Positions 14,863 through 26,870 of a DNA stretch of 35,560 nt are shown piece by piece. The translations under genes were made by a program, and so were the position numbers. How positions within the stretch are numbered: the stretch's first letter is position 1; each line of letters begins with the position of its first letter. The notes beneath the pieces are model-generated. The model was not told where the DNA came from. It worked only from the letters and a program-made list of their open reading frames with translations, and did no database searches. The stretch is from assembly GCA_009781005.1 (NCBI GenBank), contig WQYX01000042.1, positions 1-35,560 on the forward strand, given 5' to 3'. The DNA comes from Polyangiaceae bacterium. Lineage in GTDB: Bacteria > Myxococcota_A > Polyangia > Polyangiales > Polyangiaceae.

Positions 14863-15645
14863 GTGAGCTCCAACAAGGACAAGCCGTCGTACGCGAAGTA
14901 TGCATTCATGAACGCGTACAACCTGAGCGTGCTTGGCGGCATCTTCACGGTTGCAGCGGCAACGCAGAACTGGTGGGTCGCTGGCATCGGTGCGTGCCTC
15001 GAGAGTCTCTGGATGCTCTTCGCGCCGGACTCGACGGTGCTCCAAAAGACGTGGTTCGACAAGTACCACCAGAGCGAGCTCGATAAGGCGCGCGCCGCGG
15101 AGTTGGACGCGAAGCTGAAGATGCTCCCGCCGCAGGAGGCCGATCGCTGCCATGCGCTCCAGAGCACGCGTGATCAGATCCTTTGGCTCGCTCGCGACAA
15201 TCCGGCATTGACTCAAGATCTCCTTGGGCGGGAGCTCGCGAAGCTGGATCAGCTCGTCACGAGTTTCGTCGATCTCGAATCCACCTGCGTCCGGTACTTG
15301 ATGTATCTCGGTTCGGTCGACGTTCAGCAGCTCGAACGGGACACGGGGCGCTTCGAGCAACTCGTCAAAGCGGGCGCCGAGGAAGGACGCGCCGTTGCGC
15401 AGAAGAATCTCGCCGTGCTCGGGATGCGCCGCGACAGGTATGCCGAGATCGCTCGCGATCTGCAGCTTGCGCGCGGTCAGCTCGATCTCATCGAGAACAC
15501 GTTTCGGCTTCTCGCCGATCAAATCGTAACGATGCGATCGCCCGCGGAGCTCGGCGGCCAGCTCGATGATCTCATCGACGGCGTCGAGTCGATTCGGCAG
15601 ACGGCACGTGAGACCGAGCATTTCATGACCGCGGTCGAGCGGTGA
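14863..15645 (+). CDS. Unrecognised membrane plus coiled-coil protein
   Basis: This 260-residue protein (GTG at 14863) has a hydrophobic hairpin near the N-terminus (about residues 20-55, LSVLGGIFTVAAATQ and WWVAGIGACLESLWMLFA). A long, charged, mostly helical cytoplasmic part (about 65-260) follows with coiled-coil character (LDKARAAELDAKLKML; RDLQLARGQLDLIENTFRLL). No catalytic motif is seen and I do not recognise the family. It sits between the ABC ATPase and the AAA+ ATPase with gaps of 9 and 18 nt, so it is part of the same operon. It could link membrane state to the AAA+ protein or to PspA, but this is only inferred from topology and position. Confidence 0.75.
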   Translation: MSSNKDKPSYAKYAFMNAYNLSVLGGIFTVAAATQNWWVAGIGACLESLWMLFAPDSTVLQKTWFDKYHQSELDKARAAELDAKLKMLPPQEADRCHALQSTRDQILWLARDNPALTQDLLGRELAKLDQLVTSFVDLESTCVRYLMYLGSVDVQQLERDTGRFEQLVKAGAEEGRAVAQKNLAVLGMRRDRYAEIARDLQLARGQLDLIENTFRLLADQIVTMRSPAELGGQLDDLIDGVESIRQTARETEHFMTAVER

Positions 15646-15663
15646 CGAAGAGGCTGAGAGGCG

Positions 15664-17526
15664 ATGATGGCAGATGCGAATCGAAGCGAAGCAAAGCCGG
15701 CTCTAGCGTCCGAACCTGCGTGGTGCGAGGAGCTGCGGCAACGCTATCTCCGCGGGGAGTCGTCGCAGTTCGTGCTCTTCGGCAACGTTCACGACGTCGT
15801 CCTCTACGAAGGCAAGCTGTATGGCGTCTCCGAGCTTCTTGCGGAGGTCGTCTTTGCTCGCACGAAGGACACGATCCTCGTCTACAACGTCTCGACCGGC
15901 GTTCGCTTCACGAAGCGCAAGGCCGATCTTCGCGGCGCCGAGGATCTCGTCGTGCAGCGCGAGCCGGCCAAGGTGCTTCCGCTCATCGAGCGCCTGTTCA
16001 CGACGAACGATCGGATCGCGGCGATCCTCGAGTATGCGGACACCGTTGCACCTGCGGGCGATACCTCGTTCTCGACGATGGAAGATCGAGCCGCCGTCGT
16101 GACGATCCATCGCTGGTCGCTTCTGCGTACCCTCGAGAGGGCCGATTCGATCATCGTTCTCATCGTCGAGAACCTCTCCGAGCTCCACCCGCGGATCGTC
16201 TCCAACCCGCGGGTTGCAACCGTGCGCGTGTCCATGCCGAGCAAGTCCGAGCGCGCGCAGATCGTTGCTCATACCGATCCTTCTCTTTCGGCCGCGGACG
16301 TGGAGCATCTCTCCGAAATCACCGCCGGACTGAAAGCCATCCAGCTCGTGTCGATCCTCACGCCGTCGGCCGCTGTCGATGGAGACGCAGATCGCACGCG
16401 CTACGTTCTCGAGTTGCTCGCGAAGGGGGCATCGCCTTCGCCTGCCGTACTCGAACGCGCTCAGAAGCTTGCCGCGATCACGAAGGGTATGAGTTTCGAG
16501 GAGGTTCGCCGTCTGATTGCGCCCGACGGGGAGTCGCCGTCGCGTGCCGAGGACGTGCGCGCCGAGGTGGGTCGGCTCGTTGCTGCGCGCAAGCGAGAGA
16601 TCATCGAGCGTGAGTGTTTCGGCCTCATCGAATTCGTCGAGTCGCAACACGGGTTTGACGTCGTGGGCGGGCTCGACGAGGTGAAGCGAGAACTTGCCAC
16701 GATCGCGAAGAACATGCGCGAGGGGCGGCGAAACCGCTGTCCCATGGGCCTGCTCTTCACCGGACCGATGGGAACGGGCAAGACGTTCGTCGCGGAGGCG
16801 TTCGCGAGAGAGAGCGGAATGACGGCCATCAAGCTAAAGAATTTTCGCTCGAAGTGGGTCGGTGCAACGGAGGGGAATCTCGAGAAGATCCTGCACGTCA
16901 TCCAGGCCATCGGGCAGATCATCGTGATCATCGACGAAGGAGATCGCGCCTTTGGCGGCAGCGATGGGGATGGCGACGGCGGCACGTCGTCGCGCGTGAT
17001 CGGGCGGATCAAGGAGTTCATGAGCGACACGGAGAACCGCGGGCGGGTTCTCTTCGTGCTCATGACCAATCGCCCTGACAAACTCGACGTCGACATCAAG
17101 CGCGCGGGACGCCTCGATCGCAAGATTCCGTTTCTCTATCCGCAGACGCAAGAGGAGGTGGAGCGGATCGTCCGCGCGCAGCTCCGCAAGGCCAAGGTGA
17201 CTCACGAGGGCCCCCTCGATCCGGCTCTTCTCTCGGGGATCGTGGGTTACTCGAATGCCGACATCGAAGCGATCGTGCTCTTGGCCGCCGATCATGCAAA
17301 CGCCGCTCGCGAGGGCGACTCCGTGCTCACGGACGAGGACCTCGCCGCAGCCGTTTCCGACTACCTTCCCTCTCGTGACGTCAAGATGATCGAATACATG
17401 GAGCTCTTGGCGGTGTTCGAGGCGTCGAACCGTCGCATGCTCCCAAGCAAGTACGCGGAGCTCTCTGTCGACGAGCTCCAGACGAAACTGGTGCGCCTCC
17501 GAGCTGAATGTGGCAGTCGACGATGA
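15664..17526 (+). CDS. Large AAA+ ATPase of the PspA-ABC cluster
   Basis: The 620-residue protein has an N-terminal region (about 1-330) that may be a degenerate ATPase-like domain ([32 protein letters not shown]) lacking a P-loop. A canonical AAA+ module follows: Walker A GPMGTGKT (367-374), Walker [10 protein letters not shown] (Asp424, Glu425) and a second-region-of-homology block ([24 protein letters not shown]) with the arginine finger. A helical lid domain and a C-terminal tail (about 590-620) come last. No protease motif is present, so it is probably a remodelling ATPase, the type of partner that disassembles PspA or ESCRT-III-like polymers. ATG codons at 15664 and 15667 are both possible. 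It follows the membrane/coiled-coil gene after 18 nt. Confidence 0.85.
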   Translation: MMADANRSEAKPALASEPAWCEELRQRYLRGESSQFVLFGNVHDVVLYEGKLYGVSELLAEVVFARTKDTILVYNVSTGVRFTKRKADLRGAEDLVVQREPAKVLPLIERLFTTNDRIAAILEYADTVAPAGDTSFSTMEDRAAVVTIHRWSLLRTLERADSIIVLIVENLSELHPRIVSNPRVATVRVSMPSKSERAQIVAHTDPSLSAADVEHLSEITAGLKAIQLVSILTPSAAVDGDADRTRYVLELLAKGASPSPAVLERAQKLAAITKGMSFEEVRRLIAPDGESPSRAEDVRAEVGRLVAARKREIIERECFGLIEFVESQHGFDVVGGLDEVKRELATIAKNMREGRRNRCPMGLLFTGPMGTGKTFVAEAFARESGMTAIKLKNFRSKWVGATEGNLEKILHVIQAIGQIIVIIDEGDRAFGGSDGDGDGGTSSRVIGRIKEFMSDTENRGRVLFVLMTNRPDKLDVDIKRAGRLDRKIPFLYPQTQEEVERIVRAQLRKAKVTHEGPLDPALLSGIVGYSNADIEAIVLLAADHANAAREGDSVLTDEDLAAAVSDYLPSRDVKMIEYMELLAVFEASNRRMLPSKYAELSVDELQTKLVRLRAECGSRR

Positions 17527-17561
17527 ACATGCTCTTGAAGAGTTGAAGAGGAGAGAGTCGA

Positions 17562-18005
17562 ATGGGTCTATTTCCCGAAGTCGCGATAACCACGGCACAC
17601 GCAGAAGCGATCGCAAGAGGGCTCTTTGCCGTTGCAAAGAGTGATGGTCTCCACGAGGAAGAGAAGGTGCTCATTGCATCGTTCTGGGCCGACGTGGGTG
17701 GAACGTTGTCGGCGCTCGACGAACTCTCGCAGCGATCCACCATCAGCAGCGCGGAGCTCGCGTCTGCGCTTGAACAGCCGGCAATTCGCGAGCTCTTTCT
17801 CAAGACCGCCATCCTCCTCGCATGGGCTGACGGAAAGGTTTCGGGCGCCGAACGCACTGTCCTTGGCGACTTTGCCGAGGCGCTCGACATGTCGGGACGC
17901 GTTGCCGAATTCGAGCTCCAGGTGAAGGAATACCTTCTCTCCCACCTCACGCATCTGTCGAACACGACCGCGGTGGCGGTGGTTGCAAGTAGGATGAGCC
18001 TGTAG
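17562..18005 (+). CDS. TerB-like domain protein
   Basis: The 147-residue all-helical protein contains two related helical units: ARGLFAVAKSDGLHEEEKVLI (about 17-37; residues K..DG..EEE conserved) and LLAWADGKVSGAERTVL (about 85-101). The repeated (A)DG...E pattern of acidic residues is typical of TerB, a metal-binding domain of tellurite-resistance and membrane-stress systems. The ribosome site GAGGAGAG lies just before ATG 17562. It sits 35 nt after the AAA+ gene. TerB proteins associate with the inner membrane and with ATPases, so a sensor or scaffold role in this cluster is likely. The exact family assignment is moderate because the domain is short. Confidence 0.7.
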   Translation: MGLFPEVAITTAHAEAIARGLFAVAKSDGLHEEEKVLIASFWADVGGTLSALDELSQRSTISSAELASALEQPAIRELFLKTAILLAWADGKVSGAERTVLGDFAEALDMSGRVAEFELQVKEYLLSHLTHLSNTTAVAVVASRMSL

Positions 18006-18016
18006 CCCGGAAATTC

Positions 18017-18487
18017 ATGACGGCCATGCCCGTCTCACGCACGCTGGTTCTTGCATTGAGCCTTACGATCGCTGTCGCGTCGGGTTCGCTGTCCTGTGAT
18101 CGCGAGTCCTCGCGCACCGAAGAAGTCACTGCCGGTGTCCGCCTCGGGATGTCGCCGCGTGACGTGCGCGAACACTTTCAGGGCGGAGGGGACGGATCGT
18201 GGCAGACGACGATCGGCTCTGGGACCGACCGGGTGATCGATTGGCGTGCTCAGAGTGACGCAGCCCGATTCACGCAAGCACGCTTCGAGTTCCATCTCGG
18301 CATGCTCGTCGCCGTTCGCGCGCACACTCGTGATGCAAGTGCAAGCGAAAACATCGTACTGACGCCGAAGACGGTCACCCTACGAAGCCCCGCATCGGAC
18401 GGAGGCACCGACGTGACGGTGCTTGCGCGTGACTGTCCGACCCACCACGACGAAGCGGAAGCCCTCGCCGCGAAGAAGTCTCGCTGA
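18017..18487 (+). CDS. Small lipoprotein of unknown function
   Basis: The 156-residue product begins with a hydrophobic signal (LVLALSLTIAVASGSLSC) ending in a lipobox-like SLSC, so it is probably lipid-anchored outside the cytoplasm. The mature part has GVRLGMSPRDVREHF, a motif seen in small periplasmic proteins where a helix precedes a beta-sheet of the SmpA/OmlA type, then alternating strands (ARFEFHLGMLVAVRAHTRD). A Cys remains near the C-terminus. ATG 18017 is used; ATG 18026 is equally possible. It lies 11 nt after the TerB-like gene and is the last gene before the respiratory promoter. The function is unknown. Confidence 0.65.
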   Translation: MTAMPVSRTLVLALSLTIAVASGSLSCDRESSRTEEVTAGVRLGMSPRDVREHFQGGGDGSWQTTIGSGTDRVIDWRAQSDAARFTQARFEFHLGMLVAVRAHTRDASASENIVLTPKTVTLRSPASDGGTDVTVLARDCPTHHDEAEALAAKKSR

Positions 18488-18549
18488 ACCACTTCGATTT
18501 GCCGCGATCTCATCGTTGGGACCCCAACACTTCAGGTATCTGCAAGATT

Positions 18550-18565
18550 TTCGCATTTTTGCGAA
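18550..18565. other. Perfect small hairpin upstream of the respiratory promoter
   Basis: TTCGCA-TTTT-TGCGAA forms a 6-bp stem with a 4-nt loop in the gap between the lipoprotein gene and actA. It lies just upstream of the candidate promoter at 18574-18603. It could be a regulator operator or part of a weak terminator for the upstream operon; the loop, not the 3' flank, is T-rich, which argues against a classical terminator. Confidence 0.35.
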
Positions 18566-18573
18566 TCGGAGAC

Positions 18574-18603
18574 TTGTAACTGGGAAGCTCAGTCCTCTAT
18601 AAG
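18574..18603 (+). promoter_or_regulatory. Candidate housekeeping promoter of the act-cta operon
   Basis: TTGTAA (18574-18579) and TATAAG (18598-18603) are 18 bp apart and close to the vegetative consensus, a rare good match in this GC-rich sequence. Transcription would start near 18610, giving a leader of about 90 nt before actA that can fold around the GGGGC...GCCCC inverted repeat just downstream. Confidence 0.5.
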
Positions 18604-18701
18604 GGGCGCGCCGTACACCGGCCCCTCTTCTGCTGTGGCGCCGTCGCGCATGTGGTGTGGCGCCTTGCAATCGGTGGAGGCCTGAGACCCCGAGTCCGCG
18701 C

Positions 18702-19324
18702 ATGCAGATCTTTCCCCGGTCGCTAAACAAGCTCCCACTCATCCTCGGAGGTGTGGGTACCATCGTGCCGGTCCTCCTGATCGGCGCGATTTGGTACTAC
18801 CTCACGCCGAAGAACTTCCAGGTCGGCTACGCGCCCACGCAGCCGGTGCCCTACTCTCACCGACTTCACGTCGGGCAGATGGGCATGGATTGCCGGTACT
18901 GCCACGTGAACGTGGAGGTCGCCGCGAAGGCCATGCTCCCGCCCACGCAGGTGTGCATGGGTTGCCACTCGCTCGTCAAAACGGACAGCGCGCGTCTCGC
19001 GCCGATCCGTGAGAGCTGGGACAACGGCATGCCGATGGAGTGGGTGCAGATCCACAAGCTACCGGACCACGCCTACTTCGATCACAGCGCCCACCTCGCT
19101 GCTGGCGTTGGCTGCGTCACGTGTCACGGCCGCATCGATCAGATGGAAACCGTGCGCGCCGAGGTGCCCCTCAGCATGGGTTGGTGCCTCGAATGTCACC
19201 GCGATCCGAAGCCGAATCTACGGCCAAGAGATCAAGTCACGAACATGGAATGGAAACCGGAGATGGCGGCGAACTGGACCGCCCCCGATGTTCATCCCCC
19301 CCAGCACTGCTCCGGGTGTCACCG

Positions 19325-19328
<4 letters not shown>
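18702..19328 (+). CDS. actA: Alternative complex III subunit A, pentahaem cytochrome c
   Basis: The 208-residue protein has one N-terminal membrane anchor (about residues 10-35) and five CXXCH haem c sites (CRYCH, CMGCH, CVTCH, CLECH, CSGCH), the hallmark of ActA. In alternative complex III it carries electrons from the iron-sulfur subunit toward the terminal oxidase on the outer face of the membrane. ATG 18702 places the start directly before the anchor; the upstream in-frame codons lie in the leader. It overlaps actB by an ATGA junction and is the first gene of the respiratory supercluster. Confidence 0.95.
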
Positions 19329-22636
<3,308 letters not shown>

Positions 22637-22639
22637 GTC

Positions 22640-24091
22640 ATGAGCTCCTGGAATCTTCCGATCAAAGCCATCGGCGAGAGCCCGCTCGTCGGCGAGGGGA
22701 CCACCTTCGACTCGGTGACGGACACGGTCTGTCGCGTCACCGAGAACAAAGCCCCGCGCGGCTGGTGGGTTGCGTTCCTCCTGGCCGCATCGTTCACCGG
22801 CGTCCTCCTGACTGCTGTCGCCTACTTGTTCTGGCACGGCATCGGTGTCTGGGGAAACAACGCGCCGGTCTACTGGGCTTGGGACATCACGAACTTCGTC
22901 TGGTGGATCGGTATCGGCCACGCCGGCACGCTCATCAGCGCCGTTCTGTTCTTGTTCCGCCAGAAGTGGCGCACGGCGATCAATCGCTTCGCCGAGGCCA
23001 TGACGATCTTCGCCGTCATCTGCGCGCTCATCTTCCCCGGCATTCACGTCGGCCGCATTTGGTATGCATACTACATGCTTCCGTTGCCGAACGAGATGAG
23101 CATCTGGCCGAACTTCAAGAGCCCGCTCATCTGGGACGTCTTCGCGGTCAGCACGTACTTCACCGTTTCGCTCTTGTTCTGGTACGTCGGTCTCGTTCCT
23201 GACTTCGCCACGCTCCGCGATCGCGCGAAGAACAAGACGCGCCGTCTCGTTTACGGCTCGCTCGCTCTCGGCTGGCGCGGATCGAACCGTCACTGGCAGA
23301 ACTACGAGCGCGCGTACCTGATTCTTGCGGCTCTCTCGACGCCGCTGGTTCTCTCGGTGCACTCGGTCGTTTCGTTCGACTTCGCCACGTCGCTCATGCC
23401 GGGCTGGCACACGACGATTTTCCCGCCGTACTTCGTTGCCGGCGCCGTGTTCAGCGGCTTCGCCATGGTCATGACGCTCATGCTCATCACGCGTGCCATC
23501 TACGGCATGCGAAGCCTGGTGATGATGAAGCACCTCGAGTTGATGAGTAAGATCATCCTCACCACCGGCAGCCTCGTTGGCTACGCGTACGCGATGGAGT
23601 TCTTCATCGCCTGGTACGGCGGCAACGACTACGAGCGCTTCTTGTTCGTCAACAACCGTATGACGGGTCCAATGGCGTGGGCGTATTGGATCATGATCTC
23701 GTGCAACGTTCTCAGCCCGCAGGTCTTCTGGTTCAAGAAGTTCCGCACGAGCATCCCGGTCATGTTCGTGGTGTCCATCCTCGTGAACATCGGCATGTGG
23801 TTCGAGCGCTTCGTCATCATCGTGACGTCGCTCTTCCGCGACTTTCTCCCGTCGAGTTGGGGTTACTTCCGGCCCACGCTGATCGACATCTTCACGTACG
23901 CCGGAACGCTAGGTCTCTTCTTCACGGCGTTCCTTCTCTTCATCCGCTGGGTGCCGATGATCGCTATCGCCGAAGTCAAAGGCGTCATGCCTGAAGCGGA
24001 CCCGCACTTTGGTCACGACGACGGCGGCCACGAAGGGAGCCCTGAGCACATGGCCGCTCACGTTGCCGCGGAAGTGGAGGCTTCGTCATGA
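22640..24091 (+). CDS. actC: Alternative complex III subunit C, NrfD-like quinol-binding membrane protein
   Basis: The 483-residue protein has about ten membrane helices and the NrfD/PsrC family layout, for example [18 protein letters not shown] and [13 protein letters not shown] in the first half. Further helices follow, with [18 protein letters not shown] and [12 protein letters not shown] in the second. It oxidises menaquinol or ubiquinol at a site near the periplasmic face and hands electrons to ActB. The C-terminal tail is hydrophilic and His-rich ([11 protein letters not shown]). The gene starts 3 nt after actB and overlaps actD by ATGA. Confidence 0.94.
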   Translation: MSSWNLPIKAIGESPLVGEGTTFDSVTDTVCRVTENKAPRGWWVAFLLAASFTGVLLTAVAYLFWHGIGVWGNNAPVYWAWDITNFVWWIGIGHAGTLISAVLFLFRQKWRTAINRFAEAMTIFAVICALIFPGIHVGRIWYAYYMLPLPNEMSIWPNFKSPLIWDVFAVSTYFTVSLLFWYVGLVPDFATLRDRAKNKTRRLVYGSLALGWRGSNRHWQNYERAYLILAALSTPLVLSVHSVVSFDFATSLMPGWHTTIFPPYFVAGAVFSGFAMVMTLMLITRAIYGMRSLVMMKHLELMSKIILTTGSLVGYAYAMEFFIAWYGGNDYERFLFVNNRMTGPMAWAYWIMISCNVLSPQVFWFKKFRTSIPVMFVVSILVNIGMWFERFVIIVTSLFRDFLPSSWGYFRPTLIDIFTYAGTLGLFFTAFLLFIRWVPMIAIAEVKGVMPEADPHFGHDDGGHEGSPEHMAAHVAAEVEASS

Positions 24092-24717
24092 GTGACACGC
24101 ACGATGCCCAAAAGAGTGAAGCCAAGAAGGATGACGCCGCGCCGGCCCTTCTTCTCGCCGAATTCGAGACGCCCGGCGATTGCATGCATGCTGCAGAGAA
24201 GCTTCGCGACGCTGGCTACACGCAGTTCGACACGCACACGCCATTTCCGGTTCACGGCATGGACCAGGCCATGGGGCTTCCCGACAGCAAGCTCGGTCTC
24301 ATCGTGTTCCCCATCGGGATCACGGGTACGACGCTGGCGTTCCTGATGATGCACTGGATGAACAACATCGATTATCCAATCATCATCGGTGGCAAGCCGG
24401 CCTCGGTCGCGTCGATTCCGTCGATGATCCCGATCATGTTCGAGCTCACGGTTCTCTTGTCGGCCTTCGCGACCGTGCTCGGCATGTTCGGCTTGAACAG
24501 ACTCCCGCGTCACCACCACCCGGTGTTCAACTCCGAGCGCTTCGCAAACTTCTCGAACGACAAGTTCTTCGTCTCCGTTGAGGCAACGGACCCGAAGTTC
24601 AACGTGGAGAAGACGAAGATGCTCCTCGAAGGTCTCCACCCGACGAGCCTCGAAGTCGTTGCCGACGACAACGAAGGCGGTGATTTCGACGGCCATGCCG
24701 AGGGGTCGCACGCATGA
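24088..24717 (+). CDS. actD: Alternative complex III subunit D (DUF3341)
   Basis: This 209-residue protein has a hydrophilic N-terminal part with the ActD pattern ([37 protein letters not shown]). Two membrane helices follow (about residues 70-88 and 110-135), then a conserved C-terminal part ([28 protein letters not shown]). ActD is a structural subunit with no cofactor. The first 20 or so residues are a charged extension. It overlaps actC and actE by ATGA junctions, so expression is tightly coupled. Confidence 0.92.
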   Translation: MSDTHDAQKSEAKKDDAAPALLLAEFETPGDCMHAAEKLRDAGYTQFDTHTPFPVHGMDQAMGLPDSKLGLIVFPIGITGTTLAFLMMHWMNNIDYPIIIGGKPASVASIPSMIPIMFELTVLLSAFATVLGMFGLNRLPRHHHPVFNSERFANFSNDKFFVSVEATDPKFNVEKTKMLLEGLHPTSLEVVADDNEGGDFDGHAEGSHA

Positions 24718-25328
24718 AGACCACGAACCTTGTCCTGTTCGCTGCGGTTACGCTCTCTGCGTTGACCGGCTGTCGTGGGCAGACGTCGCAAGACGCGCCT
24801 GTCTTCGGCATTCGCAACATGTTCAATCAGCCCAAATACCTCATTCAGGAAGAGTCAGACTTCTTTCCGGACCACCGCACCATGCGCCCGCTCGTTGAAG
24901 GTGTCATCGCGCGTGATGAAGACGTCGATCTGCGGATCGCACAAGGACGTCTCGATGATCAGTCGGGTTACGTTCTCGAGATCCCGCGCGAGGTCGTCAT
25001 GCGAATGGGCGGGATGGACTCGCTCCAGAAGCGCGGACGTGATGTCTACGGTATCTTCTGCGCGATTTGTCATGACGAAGCAGGTGGCGGCAACGGCATG
25101 GCGGCTCAGCACGCGCAGGCGGTAGGCGCCGCGGCGTTCGCCCCGCCGAGCTTCCATCAAGACCGGCTCCGCCATGCGCCGGACGGCCAGATCTTCGCCA
25201 CGATCACGAACGGCAAAAACAACATGCCGCCGTACGCGATGCAGATTCCGGTCAATGATCGGTGGGCGGTCGTCAGCTACGTGCGCGTGCTGCAGCTTGC
25301 GCAGCCGAAGCTCCCTGGAGGCAATTAG
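24714..25328 (+). CDS. actE: Alternative complex III subunit E, mono-haem cytochrome c lipoprotein
   Basis: The 204-residue product starts with a lipoprotein signal ending LTGC (Cys20), and has one haem c site CAICH near residue 117 with a distal Met in NNMPPYAMQI. This is the standard ActE layout, a membrane-anchored c-type cytochrome that transfers electrons out of the complex. Its acidic N-terminal part (DAPVFGIRNMFNQPKY) is typical of the family. The next gene starts 2 nt after its stop. Confidence 0.92.
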   Translation: MKTTNLVLFAAVTLSALTGCRGQTSQDAPVFGIRNMFNQPKYLIQEESDFFPDHRTMRPLVEGVIARDEDVDLRIAQGRLDDQSGYVLEIPREVVMRMGGMDSLQKRGRDVYGIFCAICHDEAGGGNGMAAQHAQAVGAAAFAPPSFHQDRLRHAPDGQIFATITNGKNNMPPYAMQIPVNDRWAVVSYVRVLQLAQPKLPGGN

Positions 25329-25330
25329 CC

Positions 25331-26848
25331 GTGAGCGCGTCCAATCAAGATTTCGCGGAAACAGAGATGGAAGACAAGAACCGCTGGCGGCTCACCGGTT
25401 CGTGGGCCGGCGCGTGGAAGATCTTCCTTGGCGTTGGCGTGCTCGGCCTCGTTGGCGCTGTCTTTGGCTACATGCACGATCCGCGGCGCTTCGCGTTCGC
25501 GTGGCTCTTTGCGTTCATCACCGTGCTCACGTTGGCGCTCGGCGCGCTCTTCTTCGTGCTGACGCAGCATCTTACGTCCGCGGGTTGGAGCGTGACGGTG
25601 CGTCGGACTGCGGAGTTTTTCGCGGTCGGTATCCTCGCCATGATCCCACTGTTTTTGCCGGTGGTGCTGGCCATGCATGATCTTTTTCCGGCGCTTTCGC
25701 ACGGTTCGCATGGCAACGCCGAGCACGGGGCAGTGGAGGAGCATCACAGCGCCTTCGAGATCATCCCTCCCGCGTACGCACAAGAGTCTTCACCTGCAAC
25801 GCCGCCTGGCGCTGCGGGTCGTGTTGAACGCGGCGCTCTTCCGGGCACGCACGGTGTGCCGGGCATGCCGGGTGTACCAGGCGCACCAGGAATGGCGCCG
25901 GGTCGCGGCGGACCGCATGGCCTGCCAGGTGCGGGCACGGCGCAGGCGCCCTGGGCACGTGCTGGATTGCCGGATCCGCATGAAATCGAGCACCACGAGG
26001 TGATGGAGAAGAAAGCCGGATATTTCAAATTGCCTTTCTTCTTTGGTCGCGCGGTCGCCTATTTCATTATCTGGGGATTCCTCGCGTGGCGTCTCTTCAA
26101 AAACTCCACTTCGCAGGACATCACCAAGGATCCGAAGTTTACGCTGAAATCTCAGGCCTTTGCGCCGGGCGCAACTTTCCTTTTTGCGCTGAGCCTCACG
26201 TTCGCCGGTTTCGATTGGATCATGGCGCTCGAGCCCATGTGGTTTTCGACGATCTTCGGCGTGTACATCTTTGCTGGTGCCGTTGTTTCAAGCTACGCGA
26301 TGCTCATCCTCGTGACGCTGGCACTGCGCAGCGGAGGCCCTCTCGCAGGCGCTGTCACGGTCGAGCATTACCATGACCTTGGCAAGTTGCTTTTTGGCTT
26401 TCTTATCTTCTGGGCGTACATCGGTTTCTCGCAATTCATGCTTATCTGGTACGCCGCGCTGCCTGAGGAGACCACGTTCTTCCACAATCGATGGGACCAC
26501 GCGCCGTGGCCGCGTCTGGGCATGATGCTCGTCCTCGTTGGTTTCGTGGTGCCGTTTCTCTTGACCATCTCGCGCACCTTCAAGCGCAATCTGGGCCGGC
26601 TCGAGATTGGAGCGATCGTTATTCTCATCATGCATGCGGTTGACATCTATTGGCTCGTGATGCCCAACGTGCACCTTGGTCAGGCCGGCTTCTCCACCAA
26701 TCTGCCGGACCTTCTGATCGACATTGCGTGCTTGCTCGCGGTTGGTGGCATCTACGGTGCGTTCGTCTTCGGCATCATGAGAAAGTACTCTCTGGTCCCT
26801 GTTGGCGATCCGCGCCTCCAGCGCTCGCTCCACTTCCAGAACGCCTGA
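25331..26848 (+). CDS. actF: Alternative complex III subunit F, with a collagen-like insert
   Basis: From GTG 25331 the protein has 505 residues (ATG 25367 is the alternative). It resembles the ActC/NrfD-type membrane subunit ActF, with about ten helices: pairs at about 35-75 and 95-120, and the remainder after residue 235. It has the family motifs FAGFDWIMALEPMWFSTIFG and YHDLGKLLFGFLIFWAYIGFSQF. Between helices, residues about 162-212 form a Gly/Pro-rich stretch with G-x-y triplets (GTHGVPGMPGVPGAPGM) on the side expected to be periplasmic. The usual subunit has a shorter linker there. The start is tightly coupled to actE. Function: partner of ActC in quinol oxidation and possibly proton handling. 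Confidence 0.92.
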   Translation: MSASNQDFAETEMEDKNRWRLTGSWAGAWKIFLGVGVLGLVGAVFGYMHDPRRFAFAWLFAFITVLTLALGALFFVLTQHLTSAGWSVTVRRTAEFFAVGILAMIPLFLPVVLAMHDLFPALSHGSHGNAEHGAVEEHHSAFEIIPPAYAQESSPATPPGAAGRVERGALPGTHGVPGMPGVPGAPGMAPGRGGPHGLPGAGTAQAPWARAGLPDPHEIEHHEVMEKKAGYFKLPFFFGRAVAYFIIWGFLAWRLFKNSTSQDITKDPKFTLKSQAFAPGATFLFALSLTFAGFDWIMALEPMWFSTIFGVYIFAGAVVSSYAMLILVTLALRSGGPLAGAVTVEHYHDLGKLLFGFLIFWAYIGFSQFMLIWYAALPEETTFFHNRWDHAPWPRLGMMLVLVGFVVPFLLTISRTFKRNLGRLEIGAIVILIMHAVDIYWLVMPNVHLGQAGFSTNLPDLLIDIACLLAVGGIYGAFVFGIMRKYSLVPVGDPRLQRSLHFQNA

Positions 26849-26870
26849 GGGCGACGGAACGAAGACAACC

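Noticed and set aside
19040..19324. N-terminal extension of actB in the same open frame
   Set aside because: It overlaps the haem-site part of actA, and the extension is its out-of-frame shadow.
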